Of a stretch of 64,000 bases of DNA, positions 18,401 to 26,238 are shown one piece after another. Positions within the stretch are counted from its first letter, which is position 1; the number at the start of each line of letters is the position of its first letter. The position numbers and the translations under genes were made by a program. This stretch comes from G963676095 sp963676095 (GTDB lineage Bacteria; Bacteroidota; Bacteroidia; Bacteroidales; Prolixibacteraceae). The notes under the pieces were generated by a model that was not told the DNA's origin, did no database searches, and worked only from the letters and a program-made list of their open reading frames with translations. The stretch lies in contig OY781040.1 in assembly GCA_963676095.1 (NCBI GenBank), forward strand, positions 2,852,001 through 2,916,000. Reading direction: 5' to 3'.

Positions 18401-18474
18401 CCGACAGTAAGGGCCATAAGCACCATGATTAAGGTAAACTGGTAATTTTTAACTGCATATGTCGAAATGTCCAT
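15430..18474 (-). CDS. RND efflux pump inner-membrane subunit (AcrB/HAE-like)
   Basis: Proton-driven export of hydrophobic compounds or drugs through a tripartite complex. 1014 residues, normal for the family. The first membrane segment is YQFTLIMVLMALTVGISTMF; a large porter loop follows; then a TM4-type proton-relay motif GLLVDDSIVVVENTERWMREG near residue 395, and the second large loop and helices TM8-12 ending GGLISSTLLSRIVTPVIYKL. It is the last gene of a leftward operon after an outer-membrane factor and an adaptor, 11 bases from the adaptor stop. Substrates cannot be read from sequence; the motifs fit the hydrophobe-exporting branch better than the metal-exporting branch. Confidence 0.93.
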   Translation of the reverse strand: MDISTYAVKNYQFTLIMVLMALTVGISTMFTMPRAEDPDMKSPQFPVVVIYPGTSPKDMEELVVKPLERRIYALDNIKQIKTSVLDGLAILNVEYRYNSNVEEKYQELVREVDGVRQQLPRDIYSIDVQKVEPSGVNILQVALISENAPRGQLKKAAEDLQDDLEKITSLKDVSISGLPEQLIRVDVLPDRLKQLHIPIAAVMQAVQGEAGNVPAGSVIAGGKSFNIKTSGNYQSIEQIENTIVAGNNGKDILLRHIANVYPDYAQDTHITRLNGHRCLFVTAAQKAGENISHTQDQYLPVIDKFRQALPSNIALVLNFDQAKNVSRRLNGLGEDFLIAVLLVLITLLPLGPRASLVVMIAIPLSLSIGIILINFMGYSLNQLSIVGFVVALGLLVDDSIVVVENTERWMREGYSRQESSLRGTRQITRAVIGCTATLVIAFMPIVFMPEASGDFIRSLPVAVISSVLASMLVALTVVPFLSSRLLKPAENPEGNAVLRIFKRVIHRSYAILLDKALKRPVLTVLIAVCIFGGSLALVPVVGFSLFPSSEKPQFLIDISSPLQANIYYTDSITRQIERKLKTMPEVRYYSSNVGKGNPRIYYNVVQKHEQTDFAEIFVQLDPDIHSDKKAKIMEELRKIWTPYPGAKVEVKDFEQGAPMISPVEVRLFGDNLDTLRTLASRVEQLLKNTKGTMYVNNPVRNNKTDIRVDINRQKALSLGVPTENIDRTVRMAVAGVDLGTYTDPATDDNDFQIRMSVPHSSYPDLSVLDELYVNNLKGNAIPLNQLATLRFETSPSVINHLNKVRTVSVNSFVQAGFRNDQVIQNVVRQMNRLTFPKGYHYEMGGEVENAQRSFGGFGTVILFTVFLFIAVLVLEFRTFKSTLIVLSVIPLGIVGAVLALLVTGNTLSFVASVGMIALAGIEVKNTILLVDFTNQLRREGMDLDTAVEQAGEIRFLPIILTTLTAIGGLLPIALSANPLISPLAIVMIGGLISSTLLSRIVTPVIYKLLPPSLL

Positions 18475-18485
18475 AATGCCTCCTT

Positions 18486-19538
18486 TTACTGTACTTTAAT
18501 TTCAGAACCATCATCCAGGTAAGGGCTCCCGGAAACAACCAGGTACCGGGCCTGTTCGAAACCGGATGTAATCAGTACCTTATTCTTTTTAAAGTCGCCT
18601 ACTGTAACTTCGACCTTACGGGCTACCTTGCAGTCATTGGTAACAAATACATAGCCTTTCTCCCCGTCTCCCTCCAAAAGAGCATCATAAGGTATCACCC
18701 AGGTATGTAATGCTCCCGACGATGGAAAAATATCTGCTCTGGCAAACAGGCCGGATGCCAGACCTGAACTATTTTTATCACTTATTTTCAAATGAATAGT
18801 AAATGTTCCGGATGAAGGATCGATCCCTTCCTCTTTTTTAAAGACATAAGCTTGCAATACTGTATCCGGAACTACATCACAACGGATAACAGCCTTGTCC
18901 CCTGTGCTGATAATCGCCCATTGCCGGTCGCTCACACCAACCTTTAACACCCAGTCGTCCTTATGTGCCCCGTTAATCAGCAAAACGGGGGTACCCGGCC
19001 CCACAACCTGGCCCTCCTCAACATAACGCTGGAGCACATAACCACTCACAGTCGCCCTGATTTCCGAGAATTTTCTGTTGAATTCCGCAGCCTTTAGCTG
19101 CTGTCTCGCAACGTCAAGTGCTGTTCGGGAATTCTGCATTTGTTCCAGCGTAACTACACTATCCTGATAAAGCCTGTAAGCCCGTTGAAAATCACGCTCT
19201 GCCTTCTCTTCGGAAAGCCTTGCCTGTTGTACTCCGGCTTCGATCTCGGTCAGGTTTAACGTTGCCAATAATTGCCCGGCCCTCACAGCATCTCCCTCTT
19301 TTACCGAAATATTCCGGACGATACCCCCATTTTTAAATGACAGGACCGTTTCATCATCTGTGGAAAATAATCCTGATGACCTGATTACCAAACGATCCTG
19401 ATTTTTTTCAATAGGCTGTAGTTTTACGGGGATCCTGTCCTCTCTGCCTGATTGTTCCTGCGGTTGGTTACTTTTGCAGGAAACAACCAGTATTGAACAA
19501 AATAGTACAATACTGGCTAAACCTGTTTTTCTGTTCAT
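18486..19538 (-). CDS. RND efflux periplasmic adaptor lipoprotein (HlyD/AcrA family)
   Basis: Links the inner-membrane pump to the outer-membrane factor. 350 residues; signal MNRKTGLASIVLFCSILVVSC with Cys21 as probable lipid anchor. The barrel-sandwich hybrid starts with GGIVRNISVKEGDAVRAGQLLATL near residue 90; a helical hairpin (about 115-165) follows, then the second lipoyl half IRATVSGYVLQRYVEEGQVV and a beta-barrel. It is cotranscribed with the pump gene (11-base gap). Confidence 0.92.
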   Translation of the reverse strand: MNRKTGLASIVLFCSILVVSCKSNQPQEQSGREDRIPVKLQPIEKNQDRLVIRSSGLFSTDDETVLSFKNGGIVRNISVKEGDAVRAGQLLATLNLTEIEAGVQQARLSEEKAERDFQRAYRLYQDSVVTLEQMQNSRTALDVARQQLKAAEFNRKFSEIRATVSGYVLQRYVEEGQVVGPGTPVLLINGAHKDDWVLKVGVSDRQWAIISTGDKAVIRCDVVPDTVLQAYVFKKEEGIDPSSGTFTIHLKISDKNSSGLASGLFARADIFPSSGALHTWVIPYDALLEGDGEKGYVFVTNDCKVARKVEVTVGDFKKNKVLITSGFEQARYLVVSGSPYLDDGSEIKVQ

Positions 19539-19616
19539 TGTTTATTTGAATTACTTGTTTCTCTTTTTCGAAAAGGCCCAGACAAGTTTGGTTATGATCT
19601 CACCTGACCGAAAGTT

Positions 19617-20996
19617 TCATTGTTCATTAAAATGATAAGAAGCCGTCTCCCGCTCTAATTCAGCAGCAGCTATCAATACCCGGTATTTACTTATGCTCAT
19701 CGCCATACGGGCAGCTGTAAGCTGATCCCGTGCATCTACTGTTTCGATGTAAGTATTGGTTCCTGACCGGTAGCCCCGTTCGATCAGCCGCTGATAACTC
19801 TCGGCAGCTTCCAGCTGTACCTGCGACGACCGGTAGGTACCCCAGGCTGCCTTCAGTCCGTTCTGTGCAAACCGGACACTGACATCAAGCTGCTGGCGGA
19901 TCTGCTCCTGATTTAGCCGGGCGTCTTTTACATCAAGCTGCGCCTGTATAACCGCCTGTCTGTTCCGGTTACCGGCAAAAAGAGGAAGGTCTAGCCGGAA
20001 CCCGGCCAGATAATAACGTGACTGTTCGTTGTACTTCCAGTTTTCGGCCTGCGAGCCAAGGTCAAAAAAACCGTTTAGCTTTGGTATAAGGTAACTTTTA
20101 TTCATTTTTACAACTGTCTCTTTCAGCAGGATCATCTGGTCCGTTGATTTCAGCTCTTCCCTGCCGGTAATTCCTGCTTCTCCATTCAGCCGGATACAGG
20201 CCTGTTCCAGTTCTCCTTCCACATTAAAGGAAGTATCTATCAACGAATCCGCAGGACGGTTTAAAAGAGAGTTAAATAACAACCTCGCATTATCAACCTG
20301 CCTACGGGCGGCAGTTATGGTTGCCTGTTCCGATGCAATTTCGCTGTTAGCCCGAAGGACATAAGCAGGTAACCCTTTCCCGTTTTCCAGCAACTTTTCA
20401 TTTACCCGTTTTCCTTCTTCTGCCAGCCGGAGCGATGACTGACTGATCTCCAATGCCTTTACAGCACTTAGATAATTATAAAAAGCAGATTTAATTTCCT
20501 TAACAAGTTCTCTCCTGTAAATAGCTACTTCATCCTCATGGAGAACGATTTGCTGTTTACTGATTTTTTTGTTGTATAGAAGGTCTGTATTAACAATAGG
20601 AACAGAAGTACGTATATGCGTGTCATAGTAATCCCTCGGCATAAAACTGATTGTTTCATTTTCAAGCTGAGGAAAATCCTGTGTCCCTGTAAGCTGATTT
20701 AAGGTGGCGTATGCGCTATTCAACAGGTCACCCAATGGTAACATGATTGCACGTCCTCCATTGGCTGTCTGATAATTAAACTGAAAATCAAGAGCAGGTA
20801 AAAACATACTTCTGGCTGTTTCCAGTGCCAGCAAAGCTTTCTGCAGGGAAACATTTTTCTGTTGAAGGACCAGGTTATCTACCAGCCCTTCAGCAATATA
20901 TTTTTCAAGCGGATCTTTCTGCCCGGGCACCTGTCCCCATCCGGGAAGGGTCGACAAAACAGATAAAATAAAAGAAATAATTAACATTGTTCTCAT
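19617..20996 (-). CDS. TolC-family outer-membrane efflux protein
   Basis: Outer-membrane channel of the tripartite pump. 459 residues with a signal peptide MRTMLIISFILSVLSTLPGW. It has two repeated OEP halves rich in coiled-coil helix, with typical segments LETARSMFLPALDFQFNYQ near residue 53 and RYYLAGFRLDLPLFAGNRNRQAVIQAQLD near 325. First structural gene of the leftward efflux operon; two operator-like words lie across and just upstream of its start codon. Confidence 0.92.
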   Translation of the reverse strand: MRTMLIISFILSVLSTLPGWGQVPGQKDPLEKYIAEGLVDNLVLQQKNVSLQKALLALETARSMFLPALDFQFNYQTANGGRAIMLPLGDLLNSAYATLNQLTGTQDFPQLENETISFMPRDYYDTHIRTSVPIVNTDLLYNKKISKQQIVLHEDEVAIYRRELVKEIKSAFYNYLSAVKALEISQSSLRLAEEGKRVNEKLLENGKGLPAYVLRANSEIASEQATITAARRQVDNARLLFNSLLNRPADSLIDTSFNVEGELEQACIRLNGEAGITGREELKSTDQMILLKETVVKMNKSYLIPKLNGFFDLGSQAENWKYNEQSRYYLAGFRLDLPLFAGNRNRQAVIQAQLDVKDARLNQEQIRQQLDVSVRFAQNGLKAAWGTYRSSQVQLEAAESYQRLIERGYRSGTNTYIETVDARDQLTAARMAMSISKYRVLIAAAELERETASYHFNEQ

Positions 20997-21011
20997 TATT
21001 TACATTGTTAA
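20981..21011. promoter_or_regulatory. Paired TetR-type operator candidates at the efflux operon start
   Basis: Two copies of the word TTAACANTGTTAA: 20981-20993 reads TTAACATTGTTCT (11 of 13) and 20999-21011 reads TTTACATTGTTAA (12 of 13), spaced 18 bases. The first overlaps the start codon of the TolC-family gene. A perfect copy lies in the tetR promoter at 21830-21842. Confidence 0.65.
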
Positions 21012-21151
21012 GTTACGGTTCAAAAAAATATAATTCTCTTTCCCGTTCGACAGGCATCATCCTGCAAAACCAGGTTACGGACCTCACACTCGTCTTCCGA
21101 CGGACCGCTAACTTTCATCAAAAATAGGGTACAAATCCCATACTGAAGTAC

Positions 21152-21805
21152 TTACTTCATGTTTCCCAGTAATTCAATAAAGCTGGAATAAGCAGCATCC
21201 AATGCCTGTTTCCCGTTTTCAAAGAGGTCCAGCTTCTCCCTGCACATATGGTCAAGGTGACCATGAATGGTCAGGCTGCACATTCCATGCATAGCAGACC
21301 AGACCAATAAGGCAAATGTCTTTGGATCCTGCCCCTTAAAATAACCGTACTGCTGACATTCCTCAACGGTTTTCAACAAAGGGATAAATGTGTTGGCGCC
21401 TTCCTTCCATTCTTCGCCTTCCTGATTATCTGAACATGAAGTATCCAAAAAATCAAGCGGTTCCTTCATGATAAACATCAATTCGTAAAAATCGCTGTTC
21501 TCTGTTGCAAACTGAATATAGGTCCGCCCCATCGCTTTCAGCCTCTCAAAAGGATGCTCCACATTCGACAGGGCGCTGAACTTTTCCGCCATCAGCTTAA
21601 AACCCTCCCGATGCAGTGCATAAGCAATATCACTTTTATCCTTATAATAAAGATAAATCGTAGTCGGACTGAACTCAATCTCTGCAGCTATTTTCCGGAT
21701 TGAAGTAGCCTCGTACCCGTACTTCATAAACAACGACTTTGCTGAATCAAGGATCAGCTGCTTCAGATCCCCCTTATGTCGTTCCTTTCTTTCTTTAATT
21801 CCCAT
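21152..21805 (-). CDS. TetR/AcrR-family regulator of the efflux operon
   Basis: Ligand-responsive repressor. 217 residues; N-terminal HTH ILDSAKSLFMKYGYEATSIRKIAAEIEFSPTTIYLYYKDK (residues 17-56; only its outline matters) is the canonical TetR domain, and the C-terminal half is a helical ligand domain of the TetR_C WHG type (LVWSAMHGMCSLTIHGHL). It lies directly upstream of the TolC-family gene in the same direction. A perfect palindrome sits inside its own promoter, and related words occur at the efflux operon start, so it probably represses itself and the pump. Confidence 0.93.
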   Translation of the reverse strand: MGIKERKERHKGDLKQLILDSAKSLFMKYGYEATSIRKIAAEIEFSPTTIYLYYKDKSDIAYALHREGFKLMAEKFSALSNVEHPFERLKAMGRTYIQFATENSDFYELMFIMKEPLDFLDTSCSDNQEGEEWKEGANTFIPLLKTVEECQQYGYFKGQDPKTFALLVWSAMHGMCSLTIHGHLDHMCREKLDLFENGKQALDAAYSSFIELLGNMK

Positions 21806-21820
21806 AATTAAATAACGCTA

Positions 21821-21853
21821 CAAATATACTTAACAATGTTAATATATTCCAAA
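21821..21853 (-). promoter_or_regulatory. tetR promoter with embedded operator
   Basis: On the minus strand TTTG (21850-21853), 21 bases, then TATATTTG (21821-21828): a full Bacteroidota promoter. The perfect inverted repeat TTAACA-A-TGTTAA (21830-21842) fills the spacer between the two elements, the classical position for repression of the regulator's own gene. The start codon is at 21805. Confidence 0.8.
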
Positions 21854-21917
21854 TTTTTCCCATTTTTTATAAAAAAAGCTCTATTCCAAGGAACAGCCGG
21901 TCTATAAATAAATTTAC

Positions 21918-23207
21918 TTAGCGGGATATAAATCCCAATCTTACATAAACCGGTTTTATCAGTTCCTTTATTACAGGCAGTTTTCGAATAAAAAACAAGG
22001 CCCCGGCAATACAACATATCCCCCCGATGAGTATGGTATTCGGGACCCCAATATATTTTGCCAGCTCTCCTGCTAAAAAGCTGCCAAAAGGAGCAGTCCC
22101 CATGAAAGCCATAGCATAAAAACTCATGATCCTTCCCCTTTTATCGTCATCGACTATCGTCTGCAGGATCGTATTGCTAGATGCCATCTGCATCATCATC
22201 CCGAAGCCGATAACCACCAGCAGCACCATGGAAAAAGCAAATACCCTGGAGAGGGAAAACAGGATAAGACCAATTCCAAAAACTCCGGCTGCTATCGGGA
22301 TATGCCATTCCAATCCCGCAGCATTTTTCCTGGATGCCAGATAAAGAGCTCCTACCAAAGCACCCAGCCCGGAAGCACCCATCAGAAACCCGAATGTATG
22401 TGACCCGCCATGAAGAATTTCCTTTGCAAAAACAGGCATCAGAACGGTATAGGGCATTCCCATCAGGCTAACCAGCGCCAGCAACAGAATAACGTACTTT
22501 ATCGGGGCAAAACCAAAGGCGTACGAAAAACCATCTTTCAGCTCTCTGAAAACCTGCTTTTCACTCTTCTTCTTTATTCTGGGAGGGACTTTTATAAACA
22601 AAAGGGAAACAATCACGAAAAGGTAACTGATCCCGTTAATCAGGAAACAAATTCCCTCTCCGGTAAAAGCAATCAACAAACCGGCAATAGACGGACCGAG
22701 TAACCGGGCACTGTTTACCATAGACGAATTTAAGGCAATGGCATTTCCCAGATCCTCCCTCTTCTCCACCATCTCGATCACAAAGGATTGCCGGGCAGGA
22801 ACATCAAAAGCATTGATACAACCCAAAATAATGCTCAATACCAGGATATGCCAAACCTGCATGATGCCGAGAAAAAATAAAAAAGCCAGGGTAAGGGCCT
22901 GGATCATAGCAAGAACCTGTGTTGCAATAAGAATGTGATACCGGTTACGCCGGTCTGACAAAACACCCGCGAAAGGGGCAAGCAAAAACGTAGGTATCTG
23001 ACCTGCAAAACCGACAATTCCCAGCAAAACAACCGAGTTGCTGATATCATAAACCAGCCAGGGCATGGCAATACGCTGAAGCCATGTACCGATCAGCGAA
23101 ATACTTTGACCTCCAAAAAATAAACGGTAATTCCTGTATTTAAGAGAACGAAATATATTTTTCAGCCCTGTTTGTTCCGTTAAACCTTTTTGATTGCTCT
23201 TTTCCAT
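21918..23207 (-). CDS. MFS exporter (EntS-like, MFS_3 family)
   Basis: Inner-membrane facilitator, probably an exporter of a small molecule, siderophore or drug. 429 residues from ATG 23207 (MEKSNQKGLTEQTGL); the frame is open to 23285 but the extra stretch is not family-like. The segment LKYRNYRLFFGGQSISLIGTWLQRIAMPWLVYDIS begins at about residue 22 and is the hallmark of the EntS-like group; also VLSDRRNRYHIL and DVPARQSFVIEMV. About 12 hydrophobic segments. It lies upstream of tetR in the same direction with a promoter between, so it is probably a separate unit. Confidence 0.88.
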   Translation of the reverse strand: MEKSNQKGLTEQTGLKNIFRSLKYRNYRLFFGGQSISLIGTWLQRIAMPWLVYDISNSVVLLGIVGFAGQIPTFLLAPFAGVLSDRRNRYHILIATQVLAMIQALTLAFLFFLGIMQVWHILVLSIILGCINAFDVPARQSFVIEMVEKREDLGNAIALNSSMVNSARLLGPSIAGLLIAFTGEGICFLINGISYLFVIVSLLFIKVPPRIKKKSEKQVFRELKDGFSYAFGFAPIKYVILLLALVSLMGMPYTVLMPVFAKEILHGGSHTFGFLMGASGLGALVGALYLASRKNAAGLEWHIPIAAGVFGIGLILFSLSRVFAFSMVLLVVIGFGMMMQMASSNTILQTIVDDDKRGRIMSFYAMAFMGTAPFGSFLAGELAKYIGVPNTILIGGICCIAGALFFIRKLPVIKELIKPVYVRLGFISR

Positions 23208-23380
23208 AAACTGTTTTCTCTTTCCTGCCTTCTGCAAAATACGAAAGAAGACAATACCTGCTGCACTTCCTAAGCTTTGCTCCAATAAAACTTTAGCCCT
23301 TGAAATTACGGTTGATTCTCCAGATTATCCCGATATTTTTCCTGATTTTTTTCTTCCGGAGTTAAGTTAAGGTCTAAAAA

Positions 23381-24742
23381 TTATTTGATCACGATCGTTT
23401 TTACATTCACAAATTCCCGGATACCAAGCAGGGAAAGTTCCCTTCCATAACCACTCTCCTTAATTCCGCCAAAAGGAAGACGGGGATCCGATTTGACAGA
23501 ACTGTTCACGAAAACATTTCCGGCCTCAACACCTTTCTCTGCCAACTCTCCGGCTTTATCCATGTCTGAGGTAAATATGGCGGCTCCCAGCCCGAAAGTA
23601 GTATCATTGGCAATCCTGATTGCATCTTCTTCATTCTTAACCTTAAAAAGAGAGGCAACCGGTCCAAACAGCTCTTCCTTATAGGCAGGCATTTCCTGAC
23701 CGATATTTTCAAGCACGGTAGGTGGATAAAAAGCATTGTCTTTTCCCGGGATAAATCCCCCGCAAAGTAAAGTTGCACCCTTGGCAAGGCTTTCGGTAAC
23801 CTGCTCGTGAAGCTGGTCCCTTAAATCCTTTCTGGCTAAGGGACCTATAGCCACCAATTCATTATTCGGGTCCCCGTAGGTTGCCTGCTTCATCAGTTTT
23901 ACGAACTCATCCCTGAAAGCCCCGTAAATGCTTTCCATAACGATAAAACGCTTTGCCCCAATACAACTCTGCCCGGCATTCAAAAGACGACCGGAAACAC
24001 AGATTTTTGCCGTTTCGCAAATATCCGTATCTTCAAACACCAGATAAGGATCGCTTCCTCCCAGTTCAAGGACTGTTTTTTTCAGTACACTTCCGGCCTT
24101 CTGTGCAACAAATTTACCAGCGGGGGTACTTCCGGTAAGCGTAACAGCTTTTATTCTAGAATTTTCAATTACACGTTCTACAGATGATCCGGGGATAAGG
24201 ACCGTACGAAAAACATTTTGCGGAAATCCGGCTTCAACAACCAGTTTTTCAATGGCCAAAGCACATCCGGGGACATTGCTGGCATGTTTCAGTATGCCGG
24301 TATTCCCGGCCATAAGGGCAGGTGCCAGGAAACGAAATACCTGCCAGAACGGGAAATTCCAGGGCATAACAGCCAACACCGTACCAACCGGACGAAAACA
24401 GATATATGATTCACTTGATTCCGTTTCAATGGGCTCATTTCTTAAAAAGCGTTCGGCATTTTCAGCATAGTAACGGCACACCCAGGCACATTTTTCTACC
24501 TCCTGAATCGCCTCCCTGATTACTTTTCCCATTTCTGAAGTGATCAAATCTCCCAGTTCTTGTTTCCGGTCAGTCAATAGTTCAGCTAACCGGTACATAT
24601 GCACCGAACGGATTTCAAACGAAGAAAAGCGCCATTCCCGCCAGGTTTCATCTACCCTGCTTATAATCCGGTCAACTTCGTCCGGAGTATAATCTTCATA
24701 TTCATTTATGAGTTTTCCGGTATAGGGGTTTATTGCTTTCAT
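23381..24742 (-). CDS. NAD(P)-dependent aldehyde dehydrogenase (succinate-semialdehyde type)
   Basis: Oxidises an aldehyde to its acid in the cytoplasm; closest in pattern to succinate-semialdehyde dehydrogenases. 453 residues, full length for this short subgroup. Catalytic Cys260 in NAGQSCIGAKRF, general base Glu226 in LELGGSDPY, cofactor-binding VMPWNFPFWQVFRF near residue 125, and TGSTPAGK near 203. C-terminal LPFGGIKESGYGRELS is typical. It lies 90 bases after the OsmC gene, same strand, possibly one unit handling reactive compounds. No 4-aminobutyrate genes are nearby, so the substrate is open. Confidence 0.9.
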   Translation of the reverse strand: MKAINPYTGKLINEYEDYTPDEVDRIISRVDETWREWRFSSFEIRSVHMYRLAELLTDRKQELGDLITSEMGKVIREAIQEVEKCAWVCRYYAENAERFLRNEPIETESSESYICFRPVGTVLAVMPWNFPFWQVFRFLAPALMAGNTGILKHASNVPGCALAIEKLVVEAGFPQNVFRTVLIPGSSVERVIENSRIKAVTLTGSTPAGKFVAQKAGSVLKKTVLELGGSDPYLVFEDTDICETAKICVSGRLLNAGQSCIGAKRFIVMESIYGAFRDEFVKLMKQATYGDPNNELVAIGPLARKDLRDQLHEQVTESLAKGATLLCGGFIPGKDNAFYPPTVLENIGQEMPAYKEELFGPVASLFKVKNEEDAIRIANDTTFGLGAAIFTSDMDKAGELAEKGVEAGNVFVNSSVKSDPRLPFGGIKESGYGRELSLLGIREFVNVKTIVIK

Positions 24743-24831
24743 AAGCCTTATTATCTGTTTAACAATTCAGGTTCCGATAAATCACAATGTCAGGTCAGCT
24801 GTCGTGCACAGCTTTCCTGTTGGTTCCCTTT

Positions 24832-25248
24832 TTACTCAACGATCCGGATCTCCGAGGTAACTTCAAGTGCCTTTCTGTAAACAGCACCGACCCCGCAATA
24901 TTTTTCTTCCGAAAGTTTAACAGCCTTTTCCAGTTTCTCCAAAGGAAGGCCTTTCCCCCAGAACTGGTAAATGACCTTCATTCTTTCATACTTTTTAGGA
25001 AAATCTTCGCTTACATCTCCCTCAACGATTACATGAAACTCGTCAGGAACGATTTTCATTTTCTTCAGGATCGAAATAATATCAACCCCCGTACAACCAG
25101 CTAAAGCAACCAGCATTAGCTTCTTTGGACGTGGACCAAGGTTGTCACCTCCATTATCGGTATCGGCATCAACAATCAATGTATGGCCATCTACATTTGA
25201 TTCAAAGGCCATGTTTTGTTTCCAGTTAAGATCAACGGTATGTTTCAT
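24832..25248 (-). CDS. OsmC/Ohr-family peroxide-reducing protein
   Basis: Thiol-dependent organic hydroperoxide reductase-like protein. 138 residues from ATG 25248 (MKHTVDLNWKQNMAFES); the frame also starts seven codons earlier at 25269. The two family cysteines are Cys52 in LAGCTGVDIISIL and Cys118 in EEKYCGVGAVYRKA. The central GGDNLGPRPKKLMLVALAGC motif is typical of the OsmC_C subgroup, which is less well characterised than Ohr, so the peroxidase role is inferred. Confidence 0.88.
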   Translation of the reverse strand: MKHTVDLNWKQNMAFESNVDGHTLIVDADTDNGGDNLGPRPKKLMLVALAGCTGVDIISILKKMKIVPDEFHVIVEGDVSEDFPKKYERMKVIYQFWGKGLPLEKLEKAVKLSEEKYCGVGAVYRKALEVTSEIRIVE

Positions 25249-25522
25249 GTTTCTCTCAATAATAGTCACCTGAAATGATTTTCATCACTTAAAACATATG
25301 TTTAATTTAAATGTTCATAACAGGTTTCTGTTTATAAAAAAAATTTTATTTATTTTGCCCGAAAAAAATTAATATATGAAAATATATAGATGACTGTTTT
25401 TACAAAAATAAGTGTTCACCGTATATTTAAGTTTAATTTTTGAAGAATTATTTAAATCTTTGCAAACGGAGTGTTAGAGATGCTATAGAAAATTTTTTCG
25501 GAATACATGAAAATATATATGT

Positions 25523-26224
25523 ATGAAAAGTTCGATTAAAAGACCAACTGAACAAGAATGTGACCTGTCTGGATTTCAATTGTTCAAGAAGTTAACCCCA
25601 CAGGAATTTTCAAGGCTGAACTACGATAAAACCTGCTCAGTATTCAAAAAGGGAAGCATTATTTACCGGGAAGGAAGCAGACTTACCGGTTTTTACTGTG
25701 TAACCCGGGGAATAGTAAAAATATTTAAAACCGGGATCGATGGGAAAGAACAGATTATTCGCTTTGCCAAAAAAGGCGAAATTATCGCTTATCGTTCGTT
25801 ACTTAGCCAGGAATTAGCCTGTACAACCTCAAAAGTTATTGAAGAAGCTGTTTTATGCCATATCCCTTACCAGACCCTGATTTACCTGATCCAGAACAAC
25901 TGGGAATTTTCGCACCATATGCTACAGATCGTGTGCAGGGAATTGCGTGAAGCCAACGATTATATTACTGATATAGCTCAAAAAACAGTCAGGGAAAGGC
26001 TTGCAGAAATACTGTTGCTTCTGAAAGACAATTTTGACCTGGACAACGCGAACACCCTACAGATATCGCTTACCCGGGAAGAACTGGCCAACATGGTGGG
26101 AACGGCAACCGAAAGTGTAATCAGGCTGCTCTCCGAATTCAAGCAGGACAAACTGATCGAACTGCAGGGCAGGCGTATCAAATTGCTTGACATTCCTGCT
26201 TTAACAAAAGCAGCTAATTTATAG
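25523..26224 (+). CDS. Crp/Fnr-family transcriptional regulator
   Basis: Cytoplasmic DNA-binding regulator. 233 residues: an N-terminal cyclic-nucleotide-binding-like beta-roll (about 20-135, KGSIIYREGSRLTGFYCVTRG) and a C-terminal winged helix (about 150-225) with LTREELANMVGTATESVIRLLSEF, the Fnr-type recognition helix. Only two or three scattered cysteines are visible (Cys13, Cys34), so a four-Cys Fnr iron-sulphur cluster is not supported. Divergent from the OsmC gene. Effector unknown. Confidence 0.9.
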   Translation: MKSSIKRPTEQECDLSGFQLFKKLTPQEFSRLNYDKTCSVFKKGSIIYREGSRLTGFYCVTRGIVKIFKTGIDGKEQIIRFAKKGEIIAYRSLLSQELACTTSKVIEEAVLCHIPYQTLIYLIQNNWEFSHHMLQIVCRELREANDYITDIAQKTVRERLAEILLLLKDNFDLDNANTLQISLTREELANMVGTATESVIRLLSEFKQDKLIELQGRRIKLLDIPALTKAANL

Positions 26225-26238
26225 AAAATTAATCTATT

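Noticed and set aside
25461..25468. TGCAAACG word upstream of the Crp/Fnr gene as a LacI-type operator
   Set aside because: Only a half-site without a palindrome; expected by chance in AT-rich DNA.
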